In this document: in pieces, positions 1 through 8,525 of the stretch | Numbering within the stretch: the first letter of the stretch is position 1 | Layout of the letters: each line of letters starts with the position of its first letter | NCBI RefSeq assembly: GCF_024790395.1 | Contig: NZ_JAJISC010000002.1 | Span: 434,001 to 498,000, forward strand | Source: Halomonas dongshanensis | GTDB taxonomy: Bacteria > Pseudomonadota > Gammaproteobacteria > Pseudomonadales > Halomonadaceae | Reading direction: 5' to 3' | DNA length: 64,000 nt | Translations under genes and position numbers: made by a program | Notes under the pieces: generated by a model | Databases searched by the model: none | Seen by the model: the letters and a program-made list of their open reading frames with translations, nothing else | What the model was told of the DNA's origin: nothing

Positions 1-668
1 CAATCGCTGAGGAAAATCTCAACGTCAAGATTGTCAGCGCCTTGCCCGGCCTGACTACCGGCTACGGTCCGAGCCACCAGGCTACCGAAGATGTCGCCAT
101 TTTCCGCGGTATGCCGAATCTGACCATTCTCGACCCGTGCGATGCGGTGGATATCGAGCAGTCCGTTCAGGCAATGGTGGATTTCAATGGGCCGGTGTAT
201 CTACGCCTGTTGCGGGGCAAGGTGCCGCGCGTGCTCGACCGCTTCGAAGGCTACCGCTTCGAGATCGGCAAAGCCAAGCAACTGATCGACGGCAAAGACG
301 CCCTGATCATCTCCTCGGGTCTGATGACCATGCGCGCCATCGAAGCCTCCGATGAGCTCAAGGAGAAGGGCAAGAGCGTCGCCGTCCTACACTGCGCCAC
401 CATCAAACCGCTGGATAGCCAGACCATTCTGGACGAAGTGCGCCGTCATCCGGACCGCCCCGTTTTCGTCGCCGAAAACCATTCGGTGGTGGGTGGTTTG
501 GGTGAAAGCGTGGCATCGCTTCTGATGAAAGAAGGGGTGGCCGTGAAGTTTTACCAGATCGGCCTGCCGGATGAGTTTTTGGATGCCGGTGCACTGCCTA
601 CTCTGCATGACCGTTACGGTATTTCTACTAAGGAGGTAGTCAAGACCATCGAACAAAACGCTTTTTGA
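1..668 (+). CDS. Transketolase family protein, C-terminal subunit (5' end outside window)
   Basis: The reading frame is open from base 3 to the TGA at 666-668, so the N-terminus lies upstream of the window. What is visible is the end of the pyrimidine-binding domain (motif GYGPSHQATEDVAIFRGMPN) and the whole transketolase C-terminal domain (VFVAENHSVVGGLGES, then FYQIGLPDEF). This arrangement is typical of the smaller subunit of split, two-subunit transketolases; the N-terminal TPP-binding subunit would be expected just upstream. It moves two-carbon ketol units between sugar phosphates. It is followed at 69 bp by a TRAP transporter operon, so it probably acts on a sugar or sugar-acid intermediate in a dedicated catabolic pathway. 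The substrate cannot be told from sequence. Confidence 0.85.
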   Translation, partial: IAEENLNVKIVSALPGLTTGYGPSHQATEDVAIFRGMPNLTILDPCDAVDIEQSVQAMVDFNGPVYLRLLRGKVPRVLDRFEGYRFEIGKAKQLIDGKDALIISSGLMTMRAIEASDELKEKGKSVAVLHCATIKPLDSQTILDEVRRHPDRPVFVAENHSVVGGLGESVASLLMKEGVAVKFYQIGLPDEFLDAGALPTLHDRYGISTKEVVKTIEQNAF

Positions 669-737
669 TGTGTGAGTTTTCAGCTTGCGATACGTCAGTC
701 ATAACCTACAAAAATTAATTTTACTGAGAGAAACGTC

Positions 738-1715
738 ATGAAGAAAACTGTCCTTACGACCGCCATTGCCAGTGCCGTGTTTGCCATTAACGCCAACGCC
801 CAGCAGGTTCTTCAACTGACCCACAACGCAGCGGAAGGCAACCCTAAATGGGAGGCCTCGGAGCTTTTTGCTGAGCTGGTCGAGGAAAAGACCGGCGGTG
901 AGCTTGTTGTCGATGTGGGCGGTAACGCCCAGTACGGAGATGACATGGAAGCTCTGACGCTGATGCGTATGGGTACCCTGGCGTTCAGTACCAACAGCCA
1001 GGGCGCAACCTCAAGCGTTGTGCCGCAGTTCTCCGTGCTGGGCCTGCCTTTTTTGTTCGACTCGCTGCCCGCGGCCTGGAAGGTCATGGATGGCGACGTG
1101 GGCGAAGAGCTCAAGCGTCTAGCCGAAGAGCAGAACCTGGTGCTGCTCGGGCTATGGGACAACGGCATTCGCCACGTCAGCAACAACGTGCGCCCGATCG
1201 AGACCCCGGCAGACCTGCAGGGCCTGAAGATTCGTACGCCACCGGATGAAATGACGGTCGATATCTTCGAGGCGCTAGGCGCGAACCCCACGCCGATGAA
1301 CTTCTCCGAACTTTACATCGCGCTCGAGCAAGGCGTGGTGGACGGCCAGGAAAACCCCTTGATGAATACCTACTCCTCAAGGCTTTACGAAGTTCAGGAC
1401 TACATCTCGCTGACCGGGCACAAGTACGAGTCCACGCCGCTGCTCATGAGCAAGATGATGTGGGACATGCTCACCCCAGAGCAGCAGCAAGCGGTTCAGG
1501 AAGCGGCGGACGAAGCGGGCGAGTTCAATCGCCAGGCCTCGCGTGAAGCCGACGAGCAACTTCGCACCCAGTTGCAAGAAGCTGGCGTCGCGATCAACGA
1601 AGTGGAAAAGGCGCCCTTCATCGAAGCGACTTCCTCGGTCTATGACCTGTGGCGTGAAGAGTACCCCGAACTTGTGGACATGGTGGTGAACGCCGCTCAC
1701 AACGGGCAGCAGTAA
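738..1715 (+). CDS. dctP: TRAP transporter substrate-binding protein (DctP family)
   Basis: A 325-residue periplasmic solute receptor. Residues 1-21 form a Sec signal peptide with cleavage likely after ANA. The DctP fold is recognisable from GLPFLFDSLPAAWKVMDG, the motif LQGLKIRTPP with the arginine that usually salt-bridges a substrate carboxylate, and ALEQGVVDGQENP. Length is normal for the family. It delivers an organic acid-type ligand to the DctQM permease encoded just downstream. A GAGAGAAACGTC stretch precedes the ATG. The neighbouring transketolase, dehydrogenases and GntR regulator suggest a sugar acid or polyol-acid ligand, but this is inference. Confidence 0.92.
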   Translation: MKKTVLTTAIASAVFAINANAQQVLQLTHNAAEGNPKWEASELFAELVEEKTGGELVVDVGGNAQYGDDMEALTLMRMGTLAFSTNSQGATSSVVPQFSVLGLPFLFDSLPAAWKVMDGDVGEELKRLAEEQNLVLLGLWDNGIRHVSNNVRPIETPADLQGLKIRTPPDEMTVDIFEALGANPTPMNFSELYIALEQGVVDGQENPLMNTYSSRLYEVQDYISLTGHKYESTPLLMSKMMWDMLTPEQQQAVQEAADEAGEFNRQASREADEQLRTQLQEAGVAINEVEKAPFIEATSSVYDLWREEYPELVDMVVNAAHNGQQ

Positions 1716-1735
1716 CGAGCCGGAGGGGCATTTTC

Positions 1736-2299
1736 ATGACGCTCTCAGTCGAGAGCCGCAAAAGCGAAGCCAGCAGGCCGGCTTCGCTTCTAATCGGCTC
1801 GAAAAACATGATTTATCAGATAGCCAAGTGGGTGGCGATCGTCTCGATCGTGAGCATTTTCATATCCCTGCTCACTGGGGTCGTCGTGCGTTATCTGTTC
1901 TCGACGAACCTTGGCTGGGTGACGGAGATTCCCAACCTGTTCTTTCCCTGGCTGACCATGGGCGCCATCGTGGCGGCGGCGGCCAAAAACGAACATATCG
2001 GCATCGAACTGTTGGTGGAAAAGCTGCCGAGATTTCCCCAGCGCGCGGTGACGCTGTGCGTCAACGTGATCGCGCTTGTGGCGTTCAGCACCATGGCCTA
2101 TCACGGTTTGAACGTGGTGGACATCGCCGGTGGTCAGCGCTTTCCCATTACGCGGCTGGGCATGTCCTGGGCGTACTGGTCGGTGGTGGCCGGGTTTGCA
2201 GGGCTGGCGCTGGTCGCGCTGCTCAATATCGTGTTGATTCTGGTAGGTGGTGAGGTGCAGGCCGACCCGCAAGTCTCGCAAGGGGAGGAAGGAATATGA
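1736..2299 (+). CDS. dctQ: TRAP transporter small permease (DctQ family)
   Basis: Small membrane subunit of the TRAP transporter with four predicted transmembrane helices; the stretches WVAIVSIVSIFISLLTGVVV and WAYWSVVAGFAGLALVALL are clear. Motif FFPWLTMGAIVAAAAKNEHIG is typical of DctQ. The ATG at 1736 has a good ribosome binding site (GGAGG at 1722-1726) and gives 187 residues, but its first 24 codons are encoded by two hairpins and look unlike the family. An in-frame ATG at 1808 would give a 163-residue protein starting right at the first membrane segment, without an obvious ribosome binding site. Both starts remain possible. It overlaps dctM by ATGA. Confidence 0.88.
   Translation: MTLSVESRKSEASRPASLLIGSKNMIYQIAKWVAIVSIVSIFISLLTGVVVRYLFSTNLGWVTEIPNLFFPWLTMGAIVAAAAKNEHIGIELLVEKLPRFPQRAVTLCVNVIALVAFSTMAYHGLNVVDIAGGQRFPITRLGMSWAYWSVVAGFAGLALVALLNIVLILVGGEVQADPQVSQGEEGI
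1741..1789 (+). promoter_or_regulatory. Two tandem stem-loops between dctP and dctQ
   Basis: Two perfect inverted repeats follow each other: GCTCTC (1741-1746) with GAGAGC (1751-1756) around a 4-base loop, and AAGCGAAGCC (1762-1771) with GGCTTCGCTT (1780-1789) around an 8-base loop. There is no T-run. Hairpins at this place could protect the abundant dctP message and lower dctQM expression, as is known for other binding-protein-dependent operons. They also fall inside the coding region if dctQ starts at 1736, which casts doubt on that start. Confidence 0.55.
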
Positions 2300-3555
2300 C
2301 GGTTCAAATGCTCGCGGCGTTTGTTCTTTTCTTGCTCATGGCCATGCCGGTTGGGTATTCATTGGTCATAAGTGGCTGGGCGGCGCTTTCAGTCTTGGGC
2401 CCTATGCCCTCGAGCATGGCGATCATGAAGATCTTTCAGCCTACGCAAAGTTTTCCACTGCTCGCGATTCCTTTCTTCATTCTATCCGGTAGCTTGATGA
2501 TGTCGGGCAAGCTCGGGCAGAAGCTAGTAGGGCTTGCCTCGATGCTGGTGGGCAAGTATCACGGCGGGCTCGGACAGGTAAGCGTGGTGGGCTCGACGGT
2601 GTTCGGCGGTGTGTCCGGCTCGTCGGTGGCGGAAGCTTCGGCGCTAGGGTCCATGCTTATACCTTGGCAGAAAAGAGAGGGGTATCCTGGCGCGTTCGGC
2701 GCGGCGGTCACATCGGCGTCCTCTGTCATCGCGGGGCTTATGCCACCATCGATTCCGCTGATTCTGTTTGCGACCGTCTCTAACAGCTCGATCGCTTCGC
2801 TGTTCGTCGCCGCGGTCATTCCCGCGCTGATGCTGTCGGCAGGCATGATGCTAGCCTGTTATATCGTTGGCAAGCGGCGCGGTTTTCCCCGTCTCAAGCT
2901 AAAGCATGCCCGCGCCGAGATGGTCAACACGCTGTTCACCGCGCTACCTGCGTTGTTGATGCCGATATTCATTGTGGTGCTACTCAGAGCCGGTATAGCC
3001 ACTCCTACCGAGGTCAGCATCATCGCCGTGGCCTATGCATTGATGGTCAGCGGTATAATCTATCGCGATTTGACCGGCGAGCGGGTAATGGCGGCACTGG
3101 TCAACACTGTGATTACCACAGGGATCGTGATGCTGATCATCGCAGCGGCCAACATCATCGCCTATATCCTGACCTCCGGTGGTGTGCCCCAGGCAGTAGC
3201 CCAGTGGGCCGTAGAGTATCTCAAGCACCCGCTTTTGATCATTCTGGCGATCAACCTGCTGTTGCTGTTGATCGGCATGTTCCTGGATCTGCCCGCCGCC
3301 ATTCTGCTTCTGGGGCCAACCCTTGTCTCCATTGCCAACGCGATCGGTCTGGACTTGGTGCAGTTGGGCATCATGATGTGCGTGAATCTGAGCATCGGTC
3401 TCTTCACTCCACCCATCGGCACGACATTGTTCGTCTCTGCGGCAATTGCACGTGAACGCATTGGCGCAGTGGTCAAGGAGCTCCTGCCTTTCTATCTGGT
3501 CGCCCTCATCGTGCTGCTGCTGGTCTCCTACGTGCCGGCGCTGATCATCTACTGA
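2296..3555 (+). CDS. dctM: TRAP transporter large permease (DctM family)
   Basis: The 419-residue transport subunit, hydrophobic throughout with about a dozen membrane segments. Family features include FPLLAIPFFILSGSLM near the N-terminus, VSGSSVAEASALGSMLIP, GLMPPSIPLILFA and the C-terminal NLSIGLFTPPIGTTLFV. It carries the sodium-coupled translocation path of the DctPQM uptake system. Its ATG overlaps the dctQ stop codon (ATGA), indicating translational coupling, and it is followed 8 bp later by a dehydrogenase gene, so the operon continues. Confidence 0.93.
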   Translation: MTVQMLAAFVLFLLMAMPVGYSLVISGWAALSVLGPMPSSMAIMKIFQPTQSFPLLAIPFFILSGSLMMSGKLGQKLVGLASMLVGKYHGGLGQVSVVGSTVFGGVSGSSVAEASALGSMLIPWQKREGYPGAFGAAVTSASSVIAGLMPPSIPLILFATVSNSSIASLFVAAVIPALMLSAGMMLACYIVGKRRGFPRLKLKHARAEMVNTLFTALPALLMPIFIVVLLRAGIATPTEVSIIAVAYALMVSGIIYRDLTGERVMAALVNTVITTGIVMLIIAAANIIAYILTSGGVPQAVAQWAVEYLKHPLLIILAINLLLLLIGMFLDLPAAILLLGPTLVSIANAIGLDLVQLGIMMCVNLSIGLFTPPIGTTLFVSAAIARERIGAVVKELLPFYLVALIVLLLVSYVPALIIY

Positions 3556-3563
3556 GGTTCGCT

Positions 3564-4469
3564 ATGTATAACATTGCTTTTGCAGGACTCGGCGCCATGG
3601 GCCGCCCCATGGCAACGTGTTTGAAGAACGCCGGATTCGATGTGTTGGGCATCGATGCGTTCGAGCAGGTAGAAACGGCTTTCAATGGCCAACCCACTTC
3701 CCGTGAAGCGAAGCACCGTTATCTCAATGAGAGTGAGGCGCTGTTCATCATGGTGGTCAATGCCGAGCAGGTGCGCGCCTTATTGTTCGGTGACGAAGCC
3801 GCTGCCGATGCAGCATCGAGCGTGGTGTATTCGCTGAAAGAGGGCGCCTGTATCGTGCAGATGTCCACCATCGCGCCGGACGACGCCGCCAGTATTGCCA
3901 GCGAAGTGGCGGCGGTCCGTCCGGATATTCACTACATTGATGCGCCGGTGTCCGGCGGCGTGGTCGGTGCCCAGGTCGGCGAGCTGACCATCATGGCCGC
4001 CGGCAGCGACGAAGCGCTTGGCCTTTGCTCGAAAGCGTTCGAGGTCATGGGAAAGGCGGTATTCGTGGCCGGGCCCGTGCCTGGTCAGGGCGCGGCCATG
4101 AAAGCCGTCAACCAACTGCTGTGCGGCGTACATATCGCCGCAGCTGCCGAGGCGCTTGCGCTTGCTGAAAAGAGCGGTATTGAAGCCTCGGTCATGCTCT
4201 CCATGGTGCAGGGCTCGGCCGCATCGAGCTGGATGTTAGGCGACCGCGGCCCGCGCATGATTAAAGAGCCCGACGATGTCACCAGCGTCGTCGATATCTT
4301 CTGCAAGGACATGGGCATCGTCTGCGACTCCGCCAAGGCTGCCAGGGCGTTCACGCCGCTGGCGGAAACCGCCCGGCAGATGTTCGTGGCAAGTTCTGAA
4401 CGCGGCGAAGGTAAGCTCGATGACAGCCAGGTCATCCGCACCTACCGCCTGCTCAACGGTTGTGGCTGA
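3564..4469 (+). CDS. NAD(P)-dependent 3-hydroxyacid dehydrogenase (LtnD / 3-hydroxyisobutyrate dehydrogenase family)
   Basis: A 301-residue beta-hydroxyacid dehydrogenase. The N-terminal Rossmann motif GLGAMGRPMA (residues 7-16), the substrate loop DAPVSGGVVGA and the catalytic lysine region GAAMKAVNQLL are all present. Length and sequence style resemble L-threonate dehydrogenase LtnD and related sugar-acid dehydrogenases, which oxidise the C2 or C3 hydroxyl of short aldonates. It is in the TRAP operon between dctM and an SDR gene, so it probably oxidises the imported compound or its product. The exact substrate is unknown; 3-hydroxyisobutyrate is less likely given the context. Confidence 0.85.
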   Translation: MYNIAFAGLGAMGRPMATCLKNAGFDVLGIDAFEQVETAFNGQPTSREAKHRYLNESEALFIMVVNAEQVRALLFGDEAAADAASSVVYSLKEGACIVQMSTIAPDDAASIASEVAAVRPDIHYIDAPVSGGVVGAQVGELTIMAAGSDEALGLCSKAFEVMGKAVFVAGPVPGQGAAMKAVNQLLCGVHIAAAAEALALAEKSGIEASVMLSMVQGSAASSWMLGDRGPRMIKEPDDVTSVVDIFCKDMGIVCDSAKAARAFTPLAETARQMFVASSERGEGKLDDSQVIRTYRLLNGCG

Positions 4470-4596
4470 GCAGTAAAAAGCTACCGGCGTGGCCCCTATG
4501 CCTTTGGCGATCGCGGTTACAGGGGGCAGCCACCTGTATAGAGTGTTTGAAAGAGATGATATGACTCACACAAAATCGATAAGAAAGGAAAACGTC

Positions 4597-5349
4597 ATGC
4601 TGCTTAAAGACAAGGTATGTATCGTGACCGGCGCGGCTGGTGAGAAAGGCATCGGTCTGCGAACCGCGCGGCTTTTTTACGAGTACGGCGCCTCCATCGT
4701 AATTTCCGATATCAACGAGCAGGCCTGCGAGGCGACCCGCCAGGAGTTCGACGCTGAGCGCTCACTGGTCGTAACCGGTAACGTCGCCAATCGCGACGAT
4801 TGCTTCGAGCTGGCCCGCGCTGCGATGGAAAAGTTCGGTAGAATCGATGTGCTGGTGAACAACGCAGGCGTGACCCAGCCGGTCAAGTTCGAAGAGATCA
4901 AGCCCGAAGACTACGACCGCATTCTGGACGTCAACCTGCGCGGCATGATGTACATGTCCCAGGCAGTGGTACCGCACATGAAGCAAGGCGGCGCGGGGTC
5001 GATCATCAATACGTCGTCTGTATCCGCCCAGCGCGGAGGTGGCATTTTCGGCGGCCCGCACTACAGCGCGGCCAAGGCGGGCATGCTGGGTCTGGGCAAG
5101 GCCATGGCGCGAGAGCTTGGTGCATCGGGTATTCGCGTCAACTCCGTCACACCGGGCCTGATCACTACCGAAATCACCGCCGGTAAGCTTGATGATCAGA
5201 TGAAGGCCAAAATTATCGAAGGCATTCCGCTGGCTCGCCTGGGCGCACCGGAGGATATCGCCAATGCCTTCCTGTTTCTGGCAAGCGATCTTTCCAGCTA
5301 TATCACCGGCGCCACGCTCGACGTGAACGGCGGTATGCACATTCACTGA
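4597..5349 (+). CDS. SDR family oxidoreductase (FabG-like)
   Basis: A classical short-chain dehydrogenase of 250 residues: cofactor motif TGAAGEKGIG near the N-terminus, NNAG, and catalytic Tyr/Lys in HYSAAKAG. The C-terminus ends LDVNGGMHIH as in typical FabG-like sugar or polyol dehydrogenases. The ATG at 4597 is chosen because AAGAAAGGA lies just upstream and because the longer in-frame extension to 4489 is not family-like. It follows the hydroxyacid dehydrogenase after about 130 bp that hold no other gene, and is probably part of the same catabolic pathway. Substrate not assignable. Confidence 0.87.
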   Translation: MLLKDKVCIVTGAAGEKGIGLRTARLFYEYGASIVISDINEQACEATRQEFDAERSLVVTGNVANRDDCFELARAAMEKFGRIDVLVNNAGVTQPVKFEEIKPEDYDRILDVNLRGMMYMSQAVVPHMKQGGAGSIINTSSVSAQRGGGIFGGPHYSAAKAGMLGLGKAMARELGASGIRVNSVTPGLITTEITAGKLDDQMKAKIIEGIPLARLGAPEDIANAFLFLASDLSSYITGATLDVNGGMHIH

Positions 5350-5388
5350 CTATTTCACTGACTATGGTAAGCTGCCTCTGTATTCAGA

Positions 5389-5400
5389 ATGAGTACTCAT
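5389..5400. promoter_or_regulatory. Perfect 12-bp palindrome, candidate GntR operator
   Basis: ATGAGTACTCAT is a perfect palindrome between the SDR gene and the GntR-type regulator gene. Operators of the FadR branch of GntR regulators commonly contain GT-N(0-1)-AC with flanking T and A, and the central TGAGTACTCA matches that pattern. It may be the site for autoregulation of the downstream regulator. The operon promoter lies outside the window, so a second copy could not be checked. Confidence 0.4.
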
Positions 5401-5451
5401 GATACGTACTTTGATTGCACCAGTGATGACGACTGGGTATAGGGGTGGCAT

Positions 5452-6183
5452 TTGGATGACGCTATGAGCCAACTTGATCCGAACCTTTTGGATAGGCTTA
5501 AGGAGTTTGTTTCCGTCTCCGAACTGTCCAAGGATGGTCGGCTGAAACTTCCTCCTGAAAGAGCGTTATGTGAGCATTTCGATATGCACCGCTCGTCGGT
5601 CAGAAACGTTCTTTCGATCCTACATAGCCTTGGTTTCATCGAGCGAAAGCAGGGCAGCGGCACTTTCTTGAAGATGCCCGAGCCGGTATTCATACAGCTC
5701 TATTTCGAGTTAGCGTTGAAGCTCAACTATATCTCGGTGGACCATCTTGAAACCGCTCGAGAAATGTTTGAAAAAGAGATTGTCCAGGCCGCTGCGGTTA
5801 ACCATCAGACTTATGAATTAGCCAAGCTTGAGGTGCTGTGCAGCAAGATTGTCAATTCCACTGACGTACTGGAAGGCATACAGGCCGATTACGAGTTTCA
5901 CGAACTGCTCGCGATCATGGCCAAAAATCCCGCCGTGCTGATCATATTTCAAGGGCTTTCCTCGGTGCTCAAAAAGGTGCTGCATCAGCGTCGGGTGCTG
6001 GCTAGGCAGTCCTCAGAAGCGCAAAAGAAAACCAACGAGACCCATATCGCTATCGTGGATGCCGTTAAAACCCGCGACCGGGAGTTGGCGCGCCAGGCCA
6101 TGCATGATCACTTTGAAACCTGGAACCAGCACACCATGCGGACATTCAATGCTTTAGGCGAGAGCATTGGAATAAGTGGCTGA
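5452..6183 (+). CDS. GntR family transcriptional regulator (FadR/FCD subfamily)
   Basis: A 243-residue regulator. The N-terminal winged helix-turn-helix (LPPERALCEHFDMHRSSVRN, wing ERKQGSGTF) is followed by a helical FCD ligand-binding domain, with metal-ligand type histidines in YEFHELLAIM, THIAIVDAV and MHDHFETW. FCD members usually sense the substrate or an intermediate of the pathway encoded next to them, so this is the likely repressor of the upstream transketolase-TRAP-dehydrogenase operon. The frame opens with TTG at 5452; an in-frame ATG at 5464 is an equally good start. A perfect palindrome lies about 50 bp upstream. Confidence 0.88.
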   Translation: MDDAMSQLDPNLLDRLKEFVSVSELSKDGRLKLPPERALCEHFDMHRSSVRNVLSILHSLGFIERKQGSGTFLKMPEPVFIQLYFELALKLNYISVDHLETAREMFEKEIVQAAAVNHQTYELAKLEVLCSKIVNSTDVLEGIQADYEFHELLAIMAKNPAVLIIFQGLSSVLKKVLHQRRVLARQSSEAQKKTNETHIAIVDAVKTRDRELARQAMHDHFETWNQHTMRTFNALGESIGISG

Positions 6184-6297
6184 TCGTTCATAATTACAGG
6201 TTAGTTATGTGGTACTCAATAGCCAATGGCTCTTTCATATTTTCGGTCGTAGTCGTAGTGCCGTGCTTCATTGGGGATCATCTAGTGCCTATATTTT

Positions 6298-7206
6298 TTA
6301 GATACCATCAGCCTCCCGCCTAAACCACTCCACTAACCGCTCGCAGCGCTGCGCGCCCGGGTGGCTCCCGTTCTTATCGAGCAGCCAAAGGCAGAGCCTG
6401 GCCGAGGTTTCGATGCTACCCCAGGGGGCGATGAGCCGTCCGCTTTTCAAGTCGTCCTCCACCAGCAAGCGGGGCGCGATGGCAACGCCAAGCCCCGCCG
6501 TTGCGCCTTCCAGCAAGTAGTAAAGGTGCTCGAAGCGCTGGCCTGTTTTGAGTGCGTCATCAAGCGCCTCTGGCAAAAGCCCTTGGGCGCGCGCCCACTG
6601 TGGCCAGGCCTGGGGGCGCGAAGCGGTGGTCAAAAGGGGCTGCTCGAAGAGCGTCTCAGGGCGGGCTGGGTCGATTCGGGCGGCGAGGGCAGGGCTTGCC
6701 ACGGCGCAGATCTCTTCGGCAATCAGCTCGACGACCGTGACGTTTGCGGGCCAGGGCGGTTCGGCAAATAAGAGCATTGCGCTTACCTGCTCGGCCTGGT
6801 CGGATATCTCGCTTTGGCTAACCACCACCTGCAAATTGAGCTCGGGCAATGCCTGGCGAAGCGGCTCCAGCCGTGGAATCAGCCAGCGCGCCAGAAGGCT
6901 TCCCGGGCAAGCGAGGGTAAAAGGCGCGCCTTCCACCTCACGCTTGAGCGTAGCGCAACTCTCGTGCAGGCGGGCAAAGGCTTCACTCAACCCGCTTTGC
7001 AGCGTTTCGCCGTGAGGGGTGAGTGCAATGCCTCGCCCCGCCTTGGCGAAAAGCGCGGTGTTGAAATGGGCATCCAGGCTTTTCAACTGGCGGCTAACGG
7101 CGCCATGGGTCACGTTGAGCTCCCTGGCCGCAGCGCTCACACTACCCAGGCGCGCGGTGGCTTCAAAGGCGCGCAGGGCGCTCAAGGGGGGTAGGCTCTG
7201 GTTCAT
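6298..7206 (-). CDS. trpI: LysR family transcriptional regulator, TrpI-like
   Basis: A 302-residue LysR-type activator with N-terminal helix-turn-helix (SVSAAARELNVTHGAVSRQL, about residues 22-41) and the substrate-binding domain expected of the GcvA/TrpI group. It is transcribed divergently from trpB with a 101-bp shared intergenic region. That is the arrangement known from pseudomonads, where TrpI with indoleglycerol phosphate activates trpBA. The assignment rests mainly on this gene order. A degraded second copy of its 3' end lies at 18463-18633. Confidence 0.82.
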   Translation of the reverse strand: MNQSLPPLSALRAFEATARLGSVSAAARELNVTHGAVSRQLKSLDAHFNTALFAKAGRGIALTPHGETLQSGLSEAFARLHESCATLKREVEGAPFTLACPGSLLARWLIPRLEPLRQALPELNLQVVVSQSEISDQAEQVSAMLLFAEPPWPANVTVVELIAEEICAVASPALAARIDPARPETLFEQPLLTTASRPQAWPQWARAQGLLPEALDDALKTGQRFEHLYYLLEGATAGLGVAIAPRLLVEDDLKSGRLIAPWGSIETSARLCLWLLDKNGSHPGAQRCERLVEWFRREADGI

Positions 7207-7213
7207 CGATAGG

Positions 7214-7226
7214 TGACCTCAGCTCA
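7214..7226. promoter_or_regulatory. Candidate TrpI binding site
   Basis: TGACCTCAGCTCA has LysR-type T-N11-A spacing with TGA and TCA arms. It lies right at the start of trpI and about 80 bp upstream of trpB, where the divergent control region should be. The dyad is short, so support is modest. Confidence 0.3.
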
Positions 7227-7307
7227 CAGGTGGGTGATATCTTATCGATTTTTTTATCGCTTGGCTTTGGGTAGCGTAAGGGCATTCGCATATGACCCGA
7301 GGTCGCC

Positions 7308-8525
7308 ATGAATCAACCCGTGAATCCCGCGCTAGCTCTGCCCGATGCCAATGGCCTGTTCGGCCAGTTCGGCGGACGCTTCGTAGCCGAAACGCTGATG
7401 CCCTTGATCCTCTCACTGCAGGAGGAGTACGAGAGCGCCAAGCAGGACGCCGACTTTCAGCGCGAGTTGGCGTATTTCCAGAGTGACTACGTGGGGCGGC
7501 CGAGCCCCTTGTATTTTGCCGAGCGGCTCACCGAGCACTTCGGCGGCGCGAAGATCTACCTGAAGCGCGAAGAGCTCAATCACACCGGTGCGCACAAGAT
7601 CAACAATTGCATCGGTCAGGTGCTGCTCGCCAAGCGCATGGGCAAGAAACGCATCATCGCCGAGACCGGCGCGGGCATGCACGGCGTGGCCACCGCCACC
7701 GTGGCGGCGCGCTTCGGCCTCGAATGCGTGATCTATATGGGCAGCACCGACATCGAGCGCCAGCAGCCCAACGTGTTCCGCATGAAGCTGCTTGGCGCCG
7801 AAGTCATTCCCGTTACCTCCGGCACTGGCACGCTGAAGGATGCCATGAACGAGGCGCTGCGCGACTGGGTAACCAACATCGACGATACCTTCTATATCAT
7901 CGGCACCGTGGCAGGGCCGCACCCGTACCCGGCCATGGTGCGTGATTTCCAGGCGGTGATCGGCCATGAAACCCGCCGCCAGATGGAAGAAAAAGAGGGC
8001 CGACTGCCGGATTCGCTCATCGCCTGCATTGGCGGTGGGTCGAATGCCATGGGGCTTTTCCATCCGTTCTTGAGCGATGAAAGCGTGCACATGGTCGGCG
8101 TCGAGGCGGGCGGCAAGGGCGTGGCGACGGGCCAGCACGCGGCGAGCCTCAACGGCGGCGCGCCCGGCGTACTGCACGGCAACCGTACCTTTTTGCTGCA
8201 GGACGAGGATGGCCAAATCATCGACGCCCACTCGATTTCGGCGGGGCTCGATTACCCCGGTATCGGCCCCGAACACGCTTGGCTCCACGAGCAGGGCCGC
8301 GTCGAGTACGTCTCCGCGACCGACGACGAGGCGCTCGAGGCGTTCCAGATCTGCTGTCGCGAAGAGGGCATCATCCCTGCGCTCGAAACCGCCCATGCCT
8401 TGGCAGAAGTCGCCAAGCGCGCGCCCACACTGCCTAAGGATCACCTCATGGTGGTCAATCTGAGCGGGCGCGGTGACAAGGACATGATGAGCGTTGCCCA
8501 CTATCTAGGAGACAAGTTCCAATGA
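7308..8525 (+). CDS. trpB: Tryptophan synthase beta subunit
   Basis: A 405-residue PLP enzyme that condenses indole with serine to give tryptophan. Visible hallmarks are [16 protein letters not shown] at the N-terminus, the PLP-lysine motif [16 protein letters not shown], the glutamate of [13 protein letters not shown], and the phosphate-binding glycine loop [10 protein letters not shown]. Full length for the family. It overlaps trpA by ATGA, so the two subunits of the alpha2beta2 complex are translationally coupled. Transcription is probably controlled by the divergent trpI. Confidence 0.97.
   Translation: MNQPVNPALALPDANGLFGQFGGRFVAETLMPLILSLQEEYESAKQDADFQRELAYFQSDYVGRPSPLYFAERLTEHFGGAKIYLKREELNHTGAHKINNCIGQVLLAKRMGKKRIIAETGAGMHGVATATVAARFGLECVIYMGSTDIERQQPNVFRMKLLGAEVIPVTSGTGTLKDAMNEALRDWVTNIDDTFYIIGTVAGPHPYPAMVRDFQAVIGHETRRQMEEKEGRLPDSLIACIGGGSNAMGLFHPFLSDESVHMVGVEAGGKGVATGQHAASLNGGAPGVLHGNRTFLLQDEDGQIIDAHSISAGLDYPGIGPEHAWLHEQGRVEYVSATDDEALEAFQICCREEGIIPALETAHALAEVAKRAPTLPKDHLMVVNLSGRGDKDMMSVAHYLGDKFQ

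Noticed and set aside
7413..8501. Long antisense open frame across trpB
   Set aside because: It is the shadow of trpB; the histidine- and arginine-rich translation is typical of GC-rich antisense frames.
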